Shown: one piece after another, positions 23,387-35,909 of the stretch
How positions within the stretch are numbered: the stretch's first letter is position 1
How the letters are laid out: each line of letters opens with the position of its first letter
Origin: Humulus lupulus
Taxonomy: Eukaryota; Streptophyta; Magnoliopsida; Rosales; Cannabaceae
Length of the DNA stretch: 64,000 bases
Reading direction: 5' to 3'
Assembly (NCBI RefSeq): GCF_963169125.1
Contig: NC_084795.1
Coordinates: 186,966,214 to 187,030,213 of the forward strand
Program-made: the position numbers and the translations under genes
The notes under the pieces: generated by a model
Told to the model about the DNA's origin: nothing
Database searches by the model: none
What the model saw: only the letters and a program-made list of their open reading frames with translations

Positions 23387-25958
23387 TGTAACGACCCAAA
23401 ATTGCTAATAAGGCTTAAGGGCCTTGATTAGTGTGCCGAGAGGGCATAATAGGTATTTCAGTGAATTAATGATTTAAAGCATGCTTATGTGTCATGCATG
23501 ATTATATGATTATATGGATGTGAATAAATGCATGTTTATGAGTATTAAATGTGCATGTGGGCCCTGTTTAGCTTTCAAGGGCATATTTGTAATTTTTGCC
23601 CGTAGAGGGCATAAAATGTAACTATATGCGATAAATTGTTGAGACCACATTATTATGTGGATATATTCAAAGCATGTGGCTCAAGATGGTCCTAGGGAGC
23701 GGATTGGTGAAATAGTCACGGCGGGGATTGATGCCCAGCTCGGGGTAGCCTAGGGTATTTTCGGGAATTTAGAAAATGTATTGGGAATTGTTAGACATTG
23801 GGAAAAATAAATGGTAGTTGATTGGTGGTTAATAGGAACATTTGAGGAATTAGTTGGAATTTGGAGTGAAATGACTTTTTTACCCCTAGGAGAAATTTGA
23901 GGATTAGTTAAATTAGAGGGGCAGCTTGGTCTTTTGTTTAAGTAATATACTAAGAAATTTAAGAAAACAAAAGAGAAGAAACTAGAAACTAAATGAACTC
24001 TCAGCTCACCCTCTCTCACCTCACGTACTCCCTCTCTTTCACTCTCATTTGTGAAACATTGAAGCTGTAAATTAGAGAATGAAACAAAGGTAACATAATA
24101 AATATTCTCTGTTCTTCTCTCTTTCTCGTATCCCTCTCTCCCTCTTGAGGCTTTTGCCATTTTGGAAGAGGAAAACTTTGGAATGGAAGCTTAGAGTGGA
24201 GAATCAAGCTAGGATTAGCTTGGGAACAATTGAGCAGCAATCAAAGTAACGAATTCAAACTTCAACCTCTGGCATCTATGAGTTCTTATTTTGTTTTTAT
24301 GGTGTTTTGGGCTTGAGAGTTTGAGTCTGGGATTTATGGAAAAAGGTTTTTTTTTGGTGGTTGCTTGAGGGAAAGGAAGAATTGGTGGTTGTTAAGCACC
24401 ATCTATAGGCTAGGGTCGAATTTCTCTTTGAGGAAATTATTTCTAGCCCTTGAATGTTTTAGGTTTTCGGGGTGTCAGTTGGTGTTCTTGAGATTCAAAG
24501 CTCTGTTTTGATTTCTGTGCTTGGTGAGGGTTTAGCTAATATTTTGATGCTATTGATTTGTTTTGGATGAGATATAGGGGATTATGGACTTGATTTTGTG
24601 TTTGGTGGATAATTGGGAAGGATTTTTGGGGTTTTGGCTCGGGGAAATTCAATGAGGAAACCCAGAATTTCGCATGTTCTAGTTGTAACGGTAGGTTGGG
24701 AGCACTACAGCGCTAGGCTGTGTTTTCTGGGCATTTTGGGTTTCTGTCTATAGCGTTGTAGCACCCAACTTGAAGCGCTGTAGCACTCCTCAGCCTCCTG
24801 AAATAGGTTTATGGGTATTTTCTTGGGGTTTTCTCTTGGGGGCTCAGGGGATGGATTCACCACCTCGTTTGGTGGAACTTGTGGTCCCGAGAGCACGAGT
24901 TTGGTCCGAGGATTGTCCTTTGGAATTCAAACTCATTGAAGTATCATTTATGGATTGTGACTAGGTGTATGCCAAGGCTCAGAGTGGGATCGTGCTCGAC
25001 GATCATCCGTAGTAACTAAAGCACTCGGAATTAAAGGTAAGAAAACTGCACCCTTTTGTGTGGCTGTGATGGGACTAAGAGCTCCCTATATTTGAATGCA
25101 ATTGTTGTATGATTATGATATGCCATGTGACCATGAAAGAAATGGCCTAAGAGTGTTGGAACTCATATTTCCGCACAGGACGTGGCTCGGCCACTGGTAG
25201 CTGAGGTTAATTAAATAATCACTGAGCCTGGCCTAAGCATGCCAAAGTTAGTGGGTTAAACACTGGGCTTGCTCTAAGTGAGCCAGAGACAGTGGGTTAA
25301 ATAGAGGGTGCTCCCTAAGAGCGTCGACCTTGAGTATTGTATGATGATTATGTTAAACTATTGATTATGAATGTGATTACTGTTATTAATCTGATATTGA
25401 TGGCTTGTTGAATACCTAGATGATAGACTGATGAATCTTTGCTTGTCGTCACTGATGTGTGCCTGTTGTGGCCTGATAAATAATTTGTTAATATCTTGTG
25501 AATTATTTCATTGTCTGGATTGTTTATTCTATGCGATATAGTTTTCTTGCTGGGCCTCGACTCACAGGTGCTACGTGGTGCAGGTAATGGCAAGGGTAAG
25601 ATGGTTCAACCATGAGTTGGCGAGCTCTGGGGGCGAGGTGTACATTCTTAGTTGCTCAGCCGCCACGGTCGAGGGATTGTACAGTGATAGAAACCTAAAA
25701 TGTTTATTTTTCCATTAGAGTGGCCTTGATTATTTTTAACATTTGAAGATTTTGTAAATATATCCTTTAAGTCCAATTTTGGGATCCCATGTACCAAACA
25801 TTTGTTTTAATGAGAAATTGTCTGTTTATGGCCAAAATATTTTAACCCTAACTTGTTTATGATTCTAGGATCACATTTTCATTTAAATGACTTGATTAGC
25901 AAGTCTTGCACTATTTAAAACACTCAGTGTGACAGCCTTGGTTATCTAGGATGTTACA
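23387..25958 (+). mobile_element. 3' LTR of Tekay element H
   Basis: A 2572-bp LTR, TGTAACGACCC to AGGATGTTACA, full length compared with its 5' partner. It carries the segment with 'ttcttgctgggcc' and 'ggtgctacgtggtgcaggta' near 25550-25585. The base after it (a, then a T run) does not duplicate the five bases before the 5' LTR (gttgt). The target duplication is therefore lost, or the ends have recombined. Short frames at 23750-24240 and 24705-24964 are not genes. Confidence 0.8.
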
Positions 25959-26557
25959 ATTTTTTTTATTGATAGGCTAGGGGGCGTAATTGGCATTAAT
26001 CATGTGGAAAGTAGGTCGTTATGTCATGGCCGCTACGGGGGTGCGGTATGCACCAATTCGGTTTAGGTCGTATACTTGTCGAAAAGTTAATCTGAGTTTA
26101 CTTATGTTATGTGATTCATATATTTGATGTTAATGCTTATTTGAATACTTGTTTTGCCTAGTTGAGTTTTTTTGCTAAGCCTTGGCGCACGGGTGCTTTC
26201 TGGTGCAGGTAAGGGCAAGGGGAAATTGGATAAGCCATTAGTTGGAAAGTTCTAGGAGCGGCGTGTACATACTTAGTCTACTTGGTTGCCACGATCGAGA
26301 TTTATTTTTAGGGTCTTAGGATATAAGTCCAGTTTCGTCGCTTACGTCGACTATTTTTTATACTGTTGGTTATAATTGTATTTTGTTTTAAAACTTTTGG
26401 GATCCCTTGTACATATTCAAACCTTTTCATGAAAATTTTACTTACATTGACAAAAAAATTTAGTACCTAAACCACATTTAATCTTAATTACACTTTTGAG
26501 TCAAACTAACTCGCTTAAACACAAAGTTTAATGACCCTTGATTAGTAGGGTGCTACA
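25959..26557 (+). mobile_element. Tekay LTR G, right part
   Basis: Continuation of LTR G after element H. It has the family landmarks 'ttgctaagcc' (26171) and 'ctggtgcaggta' (26199) and ends GGGTGCTACA at 26557. The sequence picks up in the middle of the LTR where 16994 leaves off, which shows H jumped into G. Confidence 0.7.
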
Positions 26558-26797
26558 GAAACCATTGATTAAAGATTTTATACTTTTATATGTCGCTAAC
26601 AATTTTATTTATTATGTGTGATTTTAATGGTCTCGTTCTCATACAAGATCATACTCTTCTGAATGAATATGGATTTTTCTGATATTTATAATTATTATTC
26701 AATAATAATTCAAACATTCAATTATAAAGAAAATGTAATTTTATTTAATTCCAAATAAAATTTCTTATTACATGATTTTAGGTCACCAACCCTAACA
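26558..26797 (-). mobile_element. Family Q repeat, copy 2, proximal piece
   Basis: On the minus strand it starts TGTTAGGG at 26797 and aligns to the first 240 bp of copy 1 (6704-6945), including 'agatcatactctt' against 'gagaatatgatcttg'. It sits inside the polyprotein gene of chromovirus F. After it come the integrase end and RNase H of F. Confidence 0.65.
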
Positions 26798-26802
26798 ATA
26801 TT

Positions 26803-28455
26803 TGCTTTGATCTATGATCCTTGATACCTTGTTCTAGAGTTTTCGTTGGCTTTTCTTTATAACTTAAGTGTTGTCTTCGGTCTAGCGGCTCCTAGCTCAA
26901 CACATAGAACAAATTAGGTATCTTCTTTCGTAGCATGAAGACATGAAACACGGCTAGTGGTAAAAACCGATCCTACCTTCTTGAGGATCTCAAAGGGATC
27001 AATGTACCTTAGACTCAACTTAGCCTTCTTCTCAAACCTCGTGACTCCTTTAGTGGGCGAGACCTTAAAAAATACTATGCTCAATGTCCTGTCTATTGGA
27101 TTTGGCATAACTCTGATGGAGACTGCATTGTGACCATGTGTTTCCTAATCTTTTCAATAATTTTGTTGACCTCCAATACTAGTTCTGGACCTACAAAGCA
27201 TCTCTCTCCCACCTAATCCTAGTGCAGTTGATATCGACTTTTTCGTCAATATAACATTTTGTAAGGATCCGTTCCTATCGTCAACTTATAGATTTTATTA
27301 TATGAAAACTCTACATGGCATAGATAATTATTCCAAGAACCTTTGAACTCTAAGAACAAACCAACAACATGTCTTCCCATATTTGAATAGTCTTATTTGA
27401 TTTCCCATTGCTTTGAGGGTAGAAAATGGTACTAAGATTCAGTTGGGTTCCCATAGCCCATTGTAAGCTTTCTCATAAACCAGACATAAATCTTGAGTCT
27501 CTGTTTGATACTATAGAAATTGATACTCCATAAAATACAATCTCTTTCATATGGAGCCTTGAAAATTGATCCATGGTATAAGTCATTCTTACCAGAAGAA
27601 AGTGATGACTTGGTGAGATGATGAATAACTACCCGCATAGCATCTTGTTTATGAAAAGTCTTCGGTCGCTCGACCATGAAATCCATCGTGATCTCTTCCC
27701 ATTTTTAGACTGGTATTGGTAATTGTTGTAGCAATCCACTAGGTCTTTGGTGTTCTGCCTCAACTTGTTGGCAAGTCACGTATTTAGCTAAAAACATGGC
27801 TATATCCTTCTTCATCTATGGCCACCAATACATGGTCTTTAAATCTTGGTGCATCTTCGTCGATCCTAAATGTACAAAGTAGGGAGTTGTGTGAGACTCC
27901 TTAGAATCTTTTCTTTGATCTCGTGTTCGTTTGGCCCACACACTCTTCCCTTATATCTTAACATCTGCCCCGCTAACATAGTAAAATCTCCACTATTTTC
28001 TTCTTGAAATAAAGCTTCTTGCTTGATCAAAGTACTGTCTTCCTTCTATTTACTTTAGATCTCTCCAAGTAAATCTCATTGTAGAGTGAGATTGGCTAAT
28101 TCCCTAGTCACCATCTCAATTCCACCACTTATTATTTCCTTCTGAAGTGGTACTTCCACCGTTCTAAGATCTGACATTGAGCCATCACCATGCCTACTCA
28201 AAGTGTTGACTACGAAGCTAGCCTTTCTATGATGGTACAAGATATCACAATCATAATCCTTGATTAAATCTAGCCACCTCCCTTGTCTAATGTTTAGCTC
28301 TTTTTTTAGTAAAGAAATATATTAAACTTTTGTGGTCGGTATAAATTTCACACTTCATTCTGTACATATAATTTTTTCGTATCTTTAGTTCAAAAACCAC
28401 TGCGACCAACTCCAAATTATTCATTCGGTATTAGGAATAGTGTTCTTAAAGTAAA
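26803..28455 (-). pseudogene. Chromovirus F RNase H and integrase, decayed
   Basis: Minus-strand Pol remnant of Tekay/Del type. In reading order: RNase H near 28290-28450 with NNLELVAVVFELK, CEIYTDHKSL and LNIRQGRWLDLIKDYDCD; the integrase zinc-finger region near 27760-27860 with HQDLKTMYWWP and [19 protein letters not shown]; the integrase core start MDFMVERPKTF near 27680; and the integrase C-terminal part at 26914-27090 with FFKVSPTKGVTRF and KLSLRYIDPFEILKKVG. Stops and frameshifts are frequent. It is cut at 26803 by family Q and continues at 12945 with the chromodomain. On the other side it is cut by the LTR of element B. Confidence 0.8.
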
Positions 28456-28469
28456 TGTAACAGACATTG

Positions 28470-29373
28470 TGTTATATTGAAAATTTGGTACTCCCACGTG
28501 CCGACCCGCGAAGCGTTGATGGATCAAGACAAAGTGTCGGGACACAATAGTTACCATCAGCCGTTATAAGAGGTAGACCTCGCCACTTATCCATTACTCA
28601 AGAAGAGGTGGGACTACCAATGTCGGCCTACTTCTCCCATCGCGTGAATCCAAATGATCCCCAGATAGCCACACCAACATTAATCGTAAGACAGAAAGGC
28701 CCTAGCCAATCGCCCTAACAAGAGACATAAGTCAGACGAATGTGCATCACAAGGTTCTGCTAAAGTCACCAATAACTGGTTGCCAATAGCTGGTCGCCAA
28801 GACCCTCGCCCCTCGCAAATGACCCTAGCCATTCGAGCCTCCTTCAGCACCCAAGTGCGCCTTCAACTATTAAATAAACAGGACACGTCGGACTTCCATT
28901 TTATGTGAGACGCAAGTCTATCTCCAAGCCAAGTGTACCAAGATTTAGCTTGATCGCGAAACAAGGTTCCACCGTCAGCCCGACCCATCTCCGCGACTAT
29001 AAATAGCGCAATTTGCACAGTAACAAAGTGAAAATCAAGGGAAGATCTAAGAAATTCGAGGGACGTGAAACTACAGTAACTATTCATTTTCAAAGAGACT
29101 TATAGTCTCCATTGCTGTAACTGCCCCAAGAGCAAGATCAAGCTCAGCTTGCTCTTGAAGGTTCAAAGTTCATAAATAATACTGACTAAAGTGGACGTCA
29201 GTCATCTTTATTAGGCTGAACCACTACAAATTTTCATCTCATTCATTTATCACCGCATTTATTTCTCTTTTCTTTAGCACAATGTTCATCATTAAATATT
29301 TACTCGGAGACATTATACACAAACGACTCTCCATTTATCACTCCATGTGAGTTGACTAAAAAAAGAGTCAACA
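28470..29373 (+). mobile_element. 5' LTR of Tat element B
   Basis: About 0.9 kb, from a TG near 28470 (exact start uncertain) to GAGTCAACA at 29373, followed by the group's primer site. TATAAATA lies at 28998-29005. It interrupts the RNase H of chromovirus F. No 3' partner is visible. The minus-strand frame at 28863-29093 is a shadow. Confidence 0.65.
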
Positions 29374-29393
29374 TTTTGGTGCTTTCATTGAGA
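29374..29393 (+). other. Primer-binding site of Tat element B
   Basis: TTGGTGCTTTCATTGAGAG right after the LTR, identical to that of elements A and C. Confidence 0.7.
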
Positions 29394-29399
29394 GTATGA

Positions 29400-31060
29400 G
29401 TTTCTGAGTTAGATCTTCTCACCTACAACCTAAGGTGCCCGACCCCCTCAATGGTCATGGCACCTAGGCATGGTCTGTCTAAAGAAAAATGTTGTGCAAC
29501 CCCACAGAATCCTCATCTGCAGTAGAACGTTGAAGAGGACCCTCGTGAGACCCTAGATGAAGGAAATGGTCTAGTACACTGAAACTGACATTGGAGGACG
29601 TTGCCACCCTGAGAGAAGAGATGGCATGACTGTTTGCCATGAATGTCGTTATTGTAGCTAAGCTGGCTACTCAGCGACCAGCCATACACATGGAACAACG
29701 AGAATGAGAGGTGGCCCTTGCCTTCAAGATTACCATATGCATGGCCGCGAGACGTCGCCAAGCTCCTTCAAGGTAGCCCCATGCCTTCGACAGAGTTGGA
29801 GTTCAACAATCGATTGCTCGCTACTCCAGGAGCATTGCCAATCCTAAAAGATCACAGTCCCGAGCGGGATGAATTACTCGGCCTCAAAACCAAAGCTGGG
29901 GACCATGGAAAAGGCTCAATGAGCCGCTTGCTTCACATCCAGCCCCATAGGTGTGAAAAATATGTCGACAACGCTCACACTAGTAGCATTTACACATGCC
30001 TTGGAGAAAGAGTGAGACTTTTGAATGGGCCTGACTTGCGCAAACACCTAAACGCCCGGCGAGGTGACACCTAAGGCTAGAACATGGAAAGACAAGGCAA
30101 CTTGCATGACTGTCTGAACTCTCGAAGGAAAGGACTAGGAGACCACCATGGGTGACCTCCAGTTGCCAACAACCGAGAAGGTCCAGTTACCAATGGGCGA
30201 GTGGTCTCGATTGCCGACAACTCAGTCCTTCCTCAGATCGAGGAGCTAAGAAGGGTGATTTGGGCGGGACCAGGAATGGAGAGCCTACTTTAAACCTTAA
30301 AAAGGCAAGACCCTACTTTTCTATTGTTGCTGATGCACAGCTACCTGATAACTTTAGGATGCCACTGATGGTGACCTACGATGAAAAAGTTTCAGAAAAC
30401 GCGCAATGCAATGTTTTCGCAGTAATGCTAGTTAGAGCCGTGAATCAATGGTTTTGGAAGTATCCTACCAGATCCATTGTCTCCTAGGAATAACTCACTC
30501 AAGACTTCTACCAGCAATTCTACGCTGCATGCGTCCACTATCAGGATGCTAACCACCTCACCATCATAGCCCATAGCCCTATGTAGAATAGCATGACCAA
30601 GAAAGTAGCTAGTTCGATGCGAGACATCCTAGAGTGTACACACCATTTGATCAAGTTAGATGAGGCAGTGAAGAATGTGGACTAGGCAAAGAGTGGCAAC
30701 CATGGTCAAAGAAGCGATCGAACAGTTACTAGGTGTCCCACAAGCAAGGACAAGACTGCAAAAAGCCCAAGTAGGATGGGATATAGCCTGCATATGAGGC
30801 CCGCTTCACCAAGTACATTGCTCTAGCTTGAACGCATGAAGAAATCTAAGTAGCGACTGAAGGGCGAGAGCCATCAAGAATTTTATCACTATAAGGAAGG
30901 GTCAAAAGAAATGCGACTAAACCAAGTACTGCCGCTACAATAATGACCATAGTCTCGACACTAATGAATGGTGCCAGTTGAAGGATGAGATCGATTTCCT
31001 GGTGAGAATAGGACATATGGCTCGTTTCGTTGATTGTCACCAAGGCTAGAATCAAAACGA
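29400..31060 (+). pseudogene. Tat element B gag, heavily decayed
   Basis: Gag region with several short frames. The frame ending at 30487 holds the start of the capsid-like domain (LPDNFRMPLMVTYDEK, then AVNQWFWKYP), which matches the expected order MP..YDG..P..W in this group. Homology continues out of frame to about 30690 (KLDEAVKNVD). A zinc-knuckle remnant at about 30905-30990 reads YCRYNNDHSLDTNEWC, with the usual glycine and second histidine changed. The frame at 29718-30074 (118 codons) lies in the N-terminal gag part and has no domain I can name. Confidence 0.6.
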
Positions 31061-31341
31061 TGACTGAAACAATGGAAGGTAGAGGCAGCGATCACCAACC
31101 TACGTAGTTGTCACGATTTGTGGGGGAATACACCTTGCAAGGGAAAGTTACAAGTGTCAGGAGAGATATTCCCGCGAGCTGCAACATCAGACGAGATAAT
31201 GTAATGACGAATGAAGTGAGACCAAGCAAGGTGTCACGCATGGAAGACCAAGACATCACCTTCACAAGCGAACATTCTAGACACGTCCACTAACCAAACA
31301 ATGACCCCATGGTCATCACAGCTTAGATTTCTAAGCTAAAG

Positions 31342-31680
31342 GTGCTAAGAGTACTAGTTGACAATGGCAGTTCCACCAACATCCTGTACAAGTCATGTCT
31401 GGAAAAAATGAAATTTTCTGTTTACGACCTTGCGTCGTGCTCAACGACAATCTATGAGTTCAATGGTGAGGGCTCGACACCTATTGGATCCATCAAGATC
31501 TTGGTGACTCTAGGAAATCCCCTGTGCAAAGCAACGTGCATGGCGACATTCATGGTCGTCGACTGCCTATCGGCATACAATGCTGTGCTAGGATGTCCCG
31601 TACTCATTGACTTGTGTGAAATAACGTCTATTTGGCACCTCACCATTAAGTTCCCACAAGTGAAGGAATTTTCTACGTGA
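31342..31680 (+). pseudogene. Tat element B aspartic protease
   Basis: Open for 113 codons. The active-site stretch VLVDNGSSTNILYKSCLEKM keeps the D-N-G-S-S signature expected of a working retropepsin, unlike the proteases of A and C. The later YNAVLGCPVLIDL stretch matches the flap/helix part of the family, with cysteine in place of arginine. The frame stops at 31678-31680 before the repeat-rich linker. Flanking regions are broken, so it is a remnant. Confidence 0.7.
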
Positions 31681-31831
31681 GAAGGAACCAGCGAGAATGT
31701 TACAATGCTTCATTCAGTAAGGCTAGAAAGGGAAGCGTTGCCTAACCAACATGATCTTTGACAACCCAGGAGTTCAAGGAATGAAGGAGTTATTCGAAGA
31801 GAAGGCCATCACGATGATGGAGTCAAGTTTC

Positions 31832-32056
31832 ATAGGCGAGGCCCTGATGGGAGATGCTGACATAGGCAAGACCTTGGTGGGCGAGGTCGTAATAGGCGAG
31901 GCCCTGATGGACGATTCTGACATAGGCGAGACTACGACACATGATGCCCTGATGGGGGATCCTGACATAGACGAGGCCTTGATGGGAAAGGCCACAATAG
32001 ACAAGGCCCTGATGGGCTATGCCGACATAGGAGAGAACCTGATTGATGAGGGTGGG
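31832..32056 (+). repeat. 30-bp in-frame tandem repeats in the B pol linker
   Basis: Seven copies of a unit close to ATAGGCGAGGCCCTGATGG plus 11 bases, starting at 31832, 31862, 31892, 31922, 31967, 31997 and 32027. Spacing is 30 bp except one 45-bp step, suggesting a 15-bp half-unit. The unit encodes an acidic decapeptide near IGEALMGDAD in the frame 31751-32083. It lies between protease and RT, where these elements have an acidic linker. Degenerate copies continue to about 32130. Because 30 is a multiple of three, the opposite strand is also open in this stretch. Confidence 0.8.
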
Positions 32057-32284
32057 CAAAGACGCGATAAGGGAAGGCCCTGATGGGCGATGCCGACATG
32101 GGCGAGGCCTTTGAGGGTGAGGCTGTCTTGGGCGAGACTAAAAAAATATGCACCGCAGGAGGTGAGGTCAGCCCCGGCGTGGTCGTCGATGGCAAGTAGA
32201 GAGGCAGCTCTGCTAGTGATGGCGACCACACTTCCGACTCCACTGTAGAGATAGCATCGAAACTGGTAGTGAACCAAGTCCATA

Positions 32285-33631
32285 TGTAACATCCCAAAAA
32301 TGTTAATAAGGTTTGGAACCTTGATTAGCGTGCCAGAACAACATAATTGAATATATGTGTGATTAATTGGTTAAATGCGTGACTATGTGGCATGCGTGAT
32401 TTATATGATAATATGAATATATTTGTATGCATGTGGGCACATTCATGTTTATAAGGGCATATTTGTCATTTTGGCCCGTTAAGGGCATAAATGTGATTAT
32501 ATGCTTTAAATGATTGAGACCATATTATTATGTGAATATGTTCACAGTATACAGCTCGAGGCGATCCTAGTCAGCGGATTAGCAGAATAGTCACAACAGG
32601 GTTTAATACTCGGCTCGGGCTGAGCTTAGGGGTATTTTGGGATGTTTTAATGTATATTTCAAATTTATCGAGTAATGGGTAAATATTTGGTGATTAGTTG
32701 GGCATGTCAGAATTCATTGGGAATTTGTAGGATGACTCGAGGACTTACCGGGAAATGGGGCAAACGACCGTTTTGCCCTTATGGGCAACAAAGAGGCTGG
32801 GATAATTTAAGGGCATTTTGGTCATTTTCATTAAGGAAATGGTTAGAAAGCTTCTGGGTTAGGCTAAAATATATCAGAACACTCCCCAACACACTCTCTC
32901 TCTCTTACACATTTACTCTTTCTCCTTGTCGTGTGCTTTGAAGCTGAAGGAAACCCTTGAAGAGAAGCTTGGATTTGAGATGGGAAATCTAGAGAGTTGA
33001 AGCAAGGAGTAAACAAGGAACAACTGGGGAATTTAAGCTACTGGCAGAGGTAAGGTTTCGGGTCTTAAATTGTTGAAATTTTCTTTAGGTTTGGACATGC
33101 TTGGGGATAATTGGGTTAGCTTCTGAGTTTAGGATTTAAGGAAATTTGAATTCTTACATTAGGTTATATGTGTTGCTTAAGAAGTGATATTGGGAATTCC
33201 GGACCTAGTTTTGGCTTGGGTAGGTATTTAGGGTTGAATTCTAAGGCTGTCGTTGGGCAAAAATGCAGAGAAACCCAAGGATTTTTGGGTTCACGGGGGC
33301 GCCTCACGACCTAGTTCATGGGCGTCACAGCCCGCATGCCCCAAAAACCACTGGGAGCTTGCTGACTCGTGGGCGCGGCGTGACGCGGCCCGCCTCCCCC
33401 TAAGACAAGAAGCTGGCACCTTTGACTTGAGGCGGATCATGACCCTTAGGGCCAGATCGCGGCCCGCCTAGGCAGCCATAGCCTAGGTTGGTTTTTAGCC
33501 TCGGGGTGGCTCGAGGACTTAAACATAAACACTTGGTACGAATTCTACTACCCGGTTTAGTACAATTCGATGTCTTGGAGGTTAGTATTTGATTCCAAAT
33601 CATTTAATTGGATTATATTTTTGATAGTTAT
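32285..33631 (+). mobile_element. Solo Tekay LTR I, left part
   Basis: Starts TGTAACATCCC at 32285 and continues after insertion J at 35910-36749, ending GGGCGTTACA. Landmarks include 'ttgattagcgtgcc' (32323) and 'gaccatattattatgtg' (32518). The target duplication is ccata (32280-32284) and ccaca (36750-36754), four of five. It interrupts the pol linker of Tat element B. A GC-rich block at 33290-33480 lies inside; its frames are not genes. Confidence 0.8.
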
Positions 33632-35904
33632 TGTAATGCCCTGGTTACCCCAGAACAGTTACGGTGAACAGTGAACCGGAAATTTGACCCGCTACCCGAG
33701 TCCTTTGGTTAAAAAAGGTGATCTAAGTGTTATTATCATGTTAAGGTGGAAAACCAGTAAAAAGGAAAGGGTACATTTCATTAAGTAAACAAACTGCTCA
33801 TGAGCCTTTCAAAATGTTTACATGTAGTTTTTAATACAAAGAGTGACTATTGTTTCTAATTTACAGTCCCCGCCGGCCTAAGCGGCAAAAATAGGGAAAA
33901 CCCCTAGTCCCTCTGAGAACTCCTTGACCGTGGCGGTCAAGCGGCCCCGTATGTACACAACATCGCCCAAGCTCTCCACTCAGGGTTGGTTATGATTTTC
34001 CTTCCCTACACCTGCACCACATAGCACCCATGAGCCAAGGCCCAGCAAGAAAACACAGTAAAGCATGATATAATATCAACAATGGTCAAAATAACCATTC
34101 AGGACTATCAGTCCAAGAAAATAGGTGACAATAGCCAAATGTCACAATAATGAGCATCGCTCCCTCTGGCCATGTGACGATAGGGTCACCAGGGCTTAAC
34201 TGATAAGTGATTCTTTCATAAGTTTGTTCAGGACAGGTGCTTGGTGATTGGTCACCAACATAACCTTCCTCACGACTCTAGAGTCGAAACTATGGACAAT
34301 GTCCCCTAGCCATGTGACAAACGGTCACCGGGGTCATATACCTTGGCTATAGTCATCTGGTCGTAGACCAGGCAAGCACTTATAAGTTCTTCGACCTGAG
34401 GGTCGGTCCCGCATTAATGCCATGGAGCTATTCAATGCGTGATCATCGACTTTAGAGTCGGTCCCTGACTGGTCAGTGTCATAAACAGGTAACCAGTGTT
34501 CATTAGCATTTAATATGCAAACCACGTCCACAAATATCAACCAACATGCTTCAATATCAAACCATGCATGTCATATACCTTTATAGGGTGCAACTGTATT
34601 CATACACTATTTTCTTACCTCAGGTTCGAGCGAGAAGTACGATAAAGACGACTCCTGAGAACGATCGATCTTTTAGTTCCTTAGCGGTTACCTAGTCACA
34701 ACCAATGATAACCTCCATTAATGAGAATCCACAATAATAGGGTCTTAACCTAAGCACCACCCTCGGGACCCCGAAACATGCCCACACGGTGAGTAGATTC
34801 GATCCCGGGCCTTCAGGATTGAAACCCCAAGTCAAAACCCTTAAAAACACTCAAAACGGGACTTAGAAGGAACAGGGTAGTGCTACAGCGCTCAACCCCT
34901 AGCGCCCCAGCGCTACACTCAGAACCACCCAGTGCCAGAAATCCTCCTGAGGAGCGCTATAGCGCCCTAAGGTGGGCGCTGTAGCGCTACCTCCAGATCC
35001 AATCTCCCCTGAACCGACCTTCTTCAACTCCTTCGATTCTAACTCGATTTCCAAGCTTCCAAATCCTATTCTTGATGCCAAATGATCCCAAAAACCATTC
35101 TAACACACCCCAAACATCACAAGCATCGGAACCCTAGCCAAAACTCCCAAAAAAACCATGAATTCACCCTAGAAATCTCAGCTGCAAAATAAAACCAGAA
35201 CAGGGCAAACCAGAGAAAACCACGGCTAGAAACTTACCCAAAGCTCGGCTTATGATGGTCTTCAATGGTGGAAGACACTCCCAAACTCCCAAGGCTTGCT
35301 TCCCAAGCTTGAATCCTCAAAATTGGTTCAAAAACCACAAAGAAAGGTGAAGAGAAGAAGGTACGGGAGAACTCTTTTGCATACTCTGTTTTTCCACTTT
35401 CTTCTTCAGCTGTCAAAGGTTATATCTATCCTAGGGGTGAAATGTCCATTTTACCCCTAGGTCAACTAATAGTTTCTAAAGACTCCCAAGGGCATATTTG
35501 GTATTTTCCTCCTATCTCGTTAATCATAATTAATGCTCTCCAATTCTCGCTATCCTCAATAATCTCAAACACCAATAATTCACAACCCGTTACCCTTTAT
35601 ATCCCGGTAACGCTCCAATCATCAAAACCACCCCGAGACTCAACCCAAGTCCCGACACTTAAACCTGTTGTGACTAAACTGCTAATCAATATTCTAAGAT
35701 CGTCCCATGTCGAATAACTCGAACAAACCCACATCATAATGTAGTCTCAACACATATCATCGACATGCATATAATTAACATTATATTATAATATAATTCT
35801 CATAAACATGCATAAACACATTTAATGGCGTAATTAAATAATTATGGCCCTCCCGGCCTACTAATCCAGCCATTAAACCACATTAGGGAATCTGGGGCAT
35901 TACA
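33632..35904 (-). mobile_element. Solo Tekay-type LTR J, reverse orientation
   Basis: A 2273-bp LTR on the minus strand, TGTAATGCCCCAG to CCAGGGCATTACA read minus, with a perfect target duplication gttat at 33627-33631 and 35905-35909. The complements of the family landmarks are visible, such as 'ggcccagcaagaaaacac' at 34040. It is a close relative of LTR M (56486-58753), differing mainly by point changes and small indels. It sits inside solo LTR I. Frames at 34334-34540, 35234-35416 and 35442-35717 recur in M because the repeat recurs and are not genes. Confidence 0.85.
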
Positions 35905-35909
35905 GTTAT

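Noticed and set aside
31774..32297. Four overlapping minus-strand frames opposite the 30-bp repeats
   Set aside because: A repeat whose length is a multiple of three without stops keeps several frames open by itself; the sense frame fits the pol context, these do not.
35442..35717. A 91-codon frame seen also at 58291-58566, possibly a conserved gene
   Set aside because: Both lie at the same position in the near-identical LTRs J and M; conservation is explained by recent common origin of the repeat.
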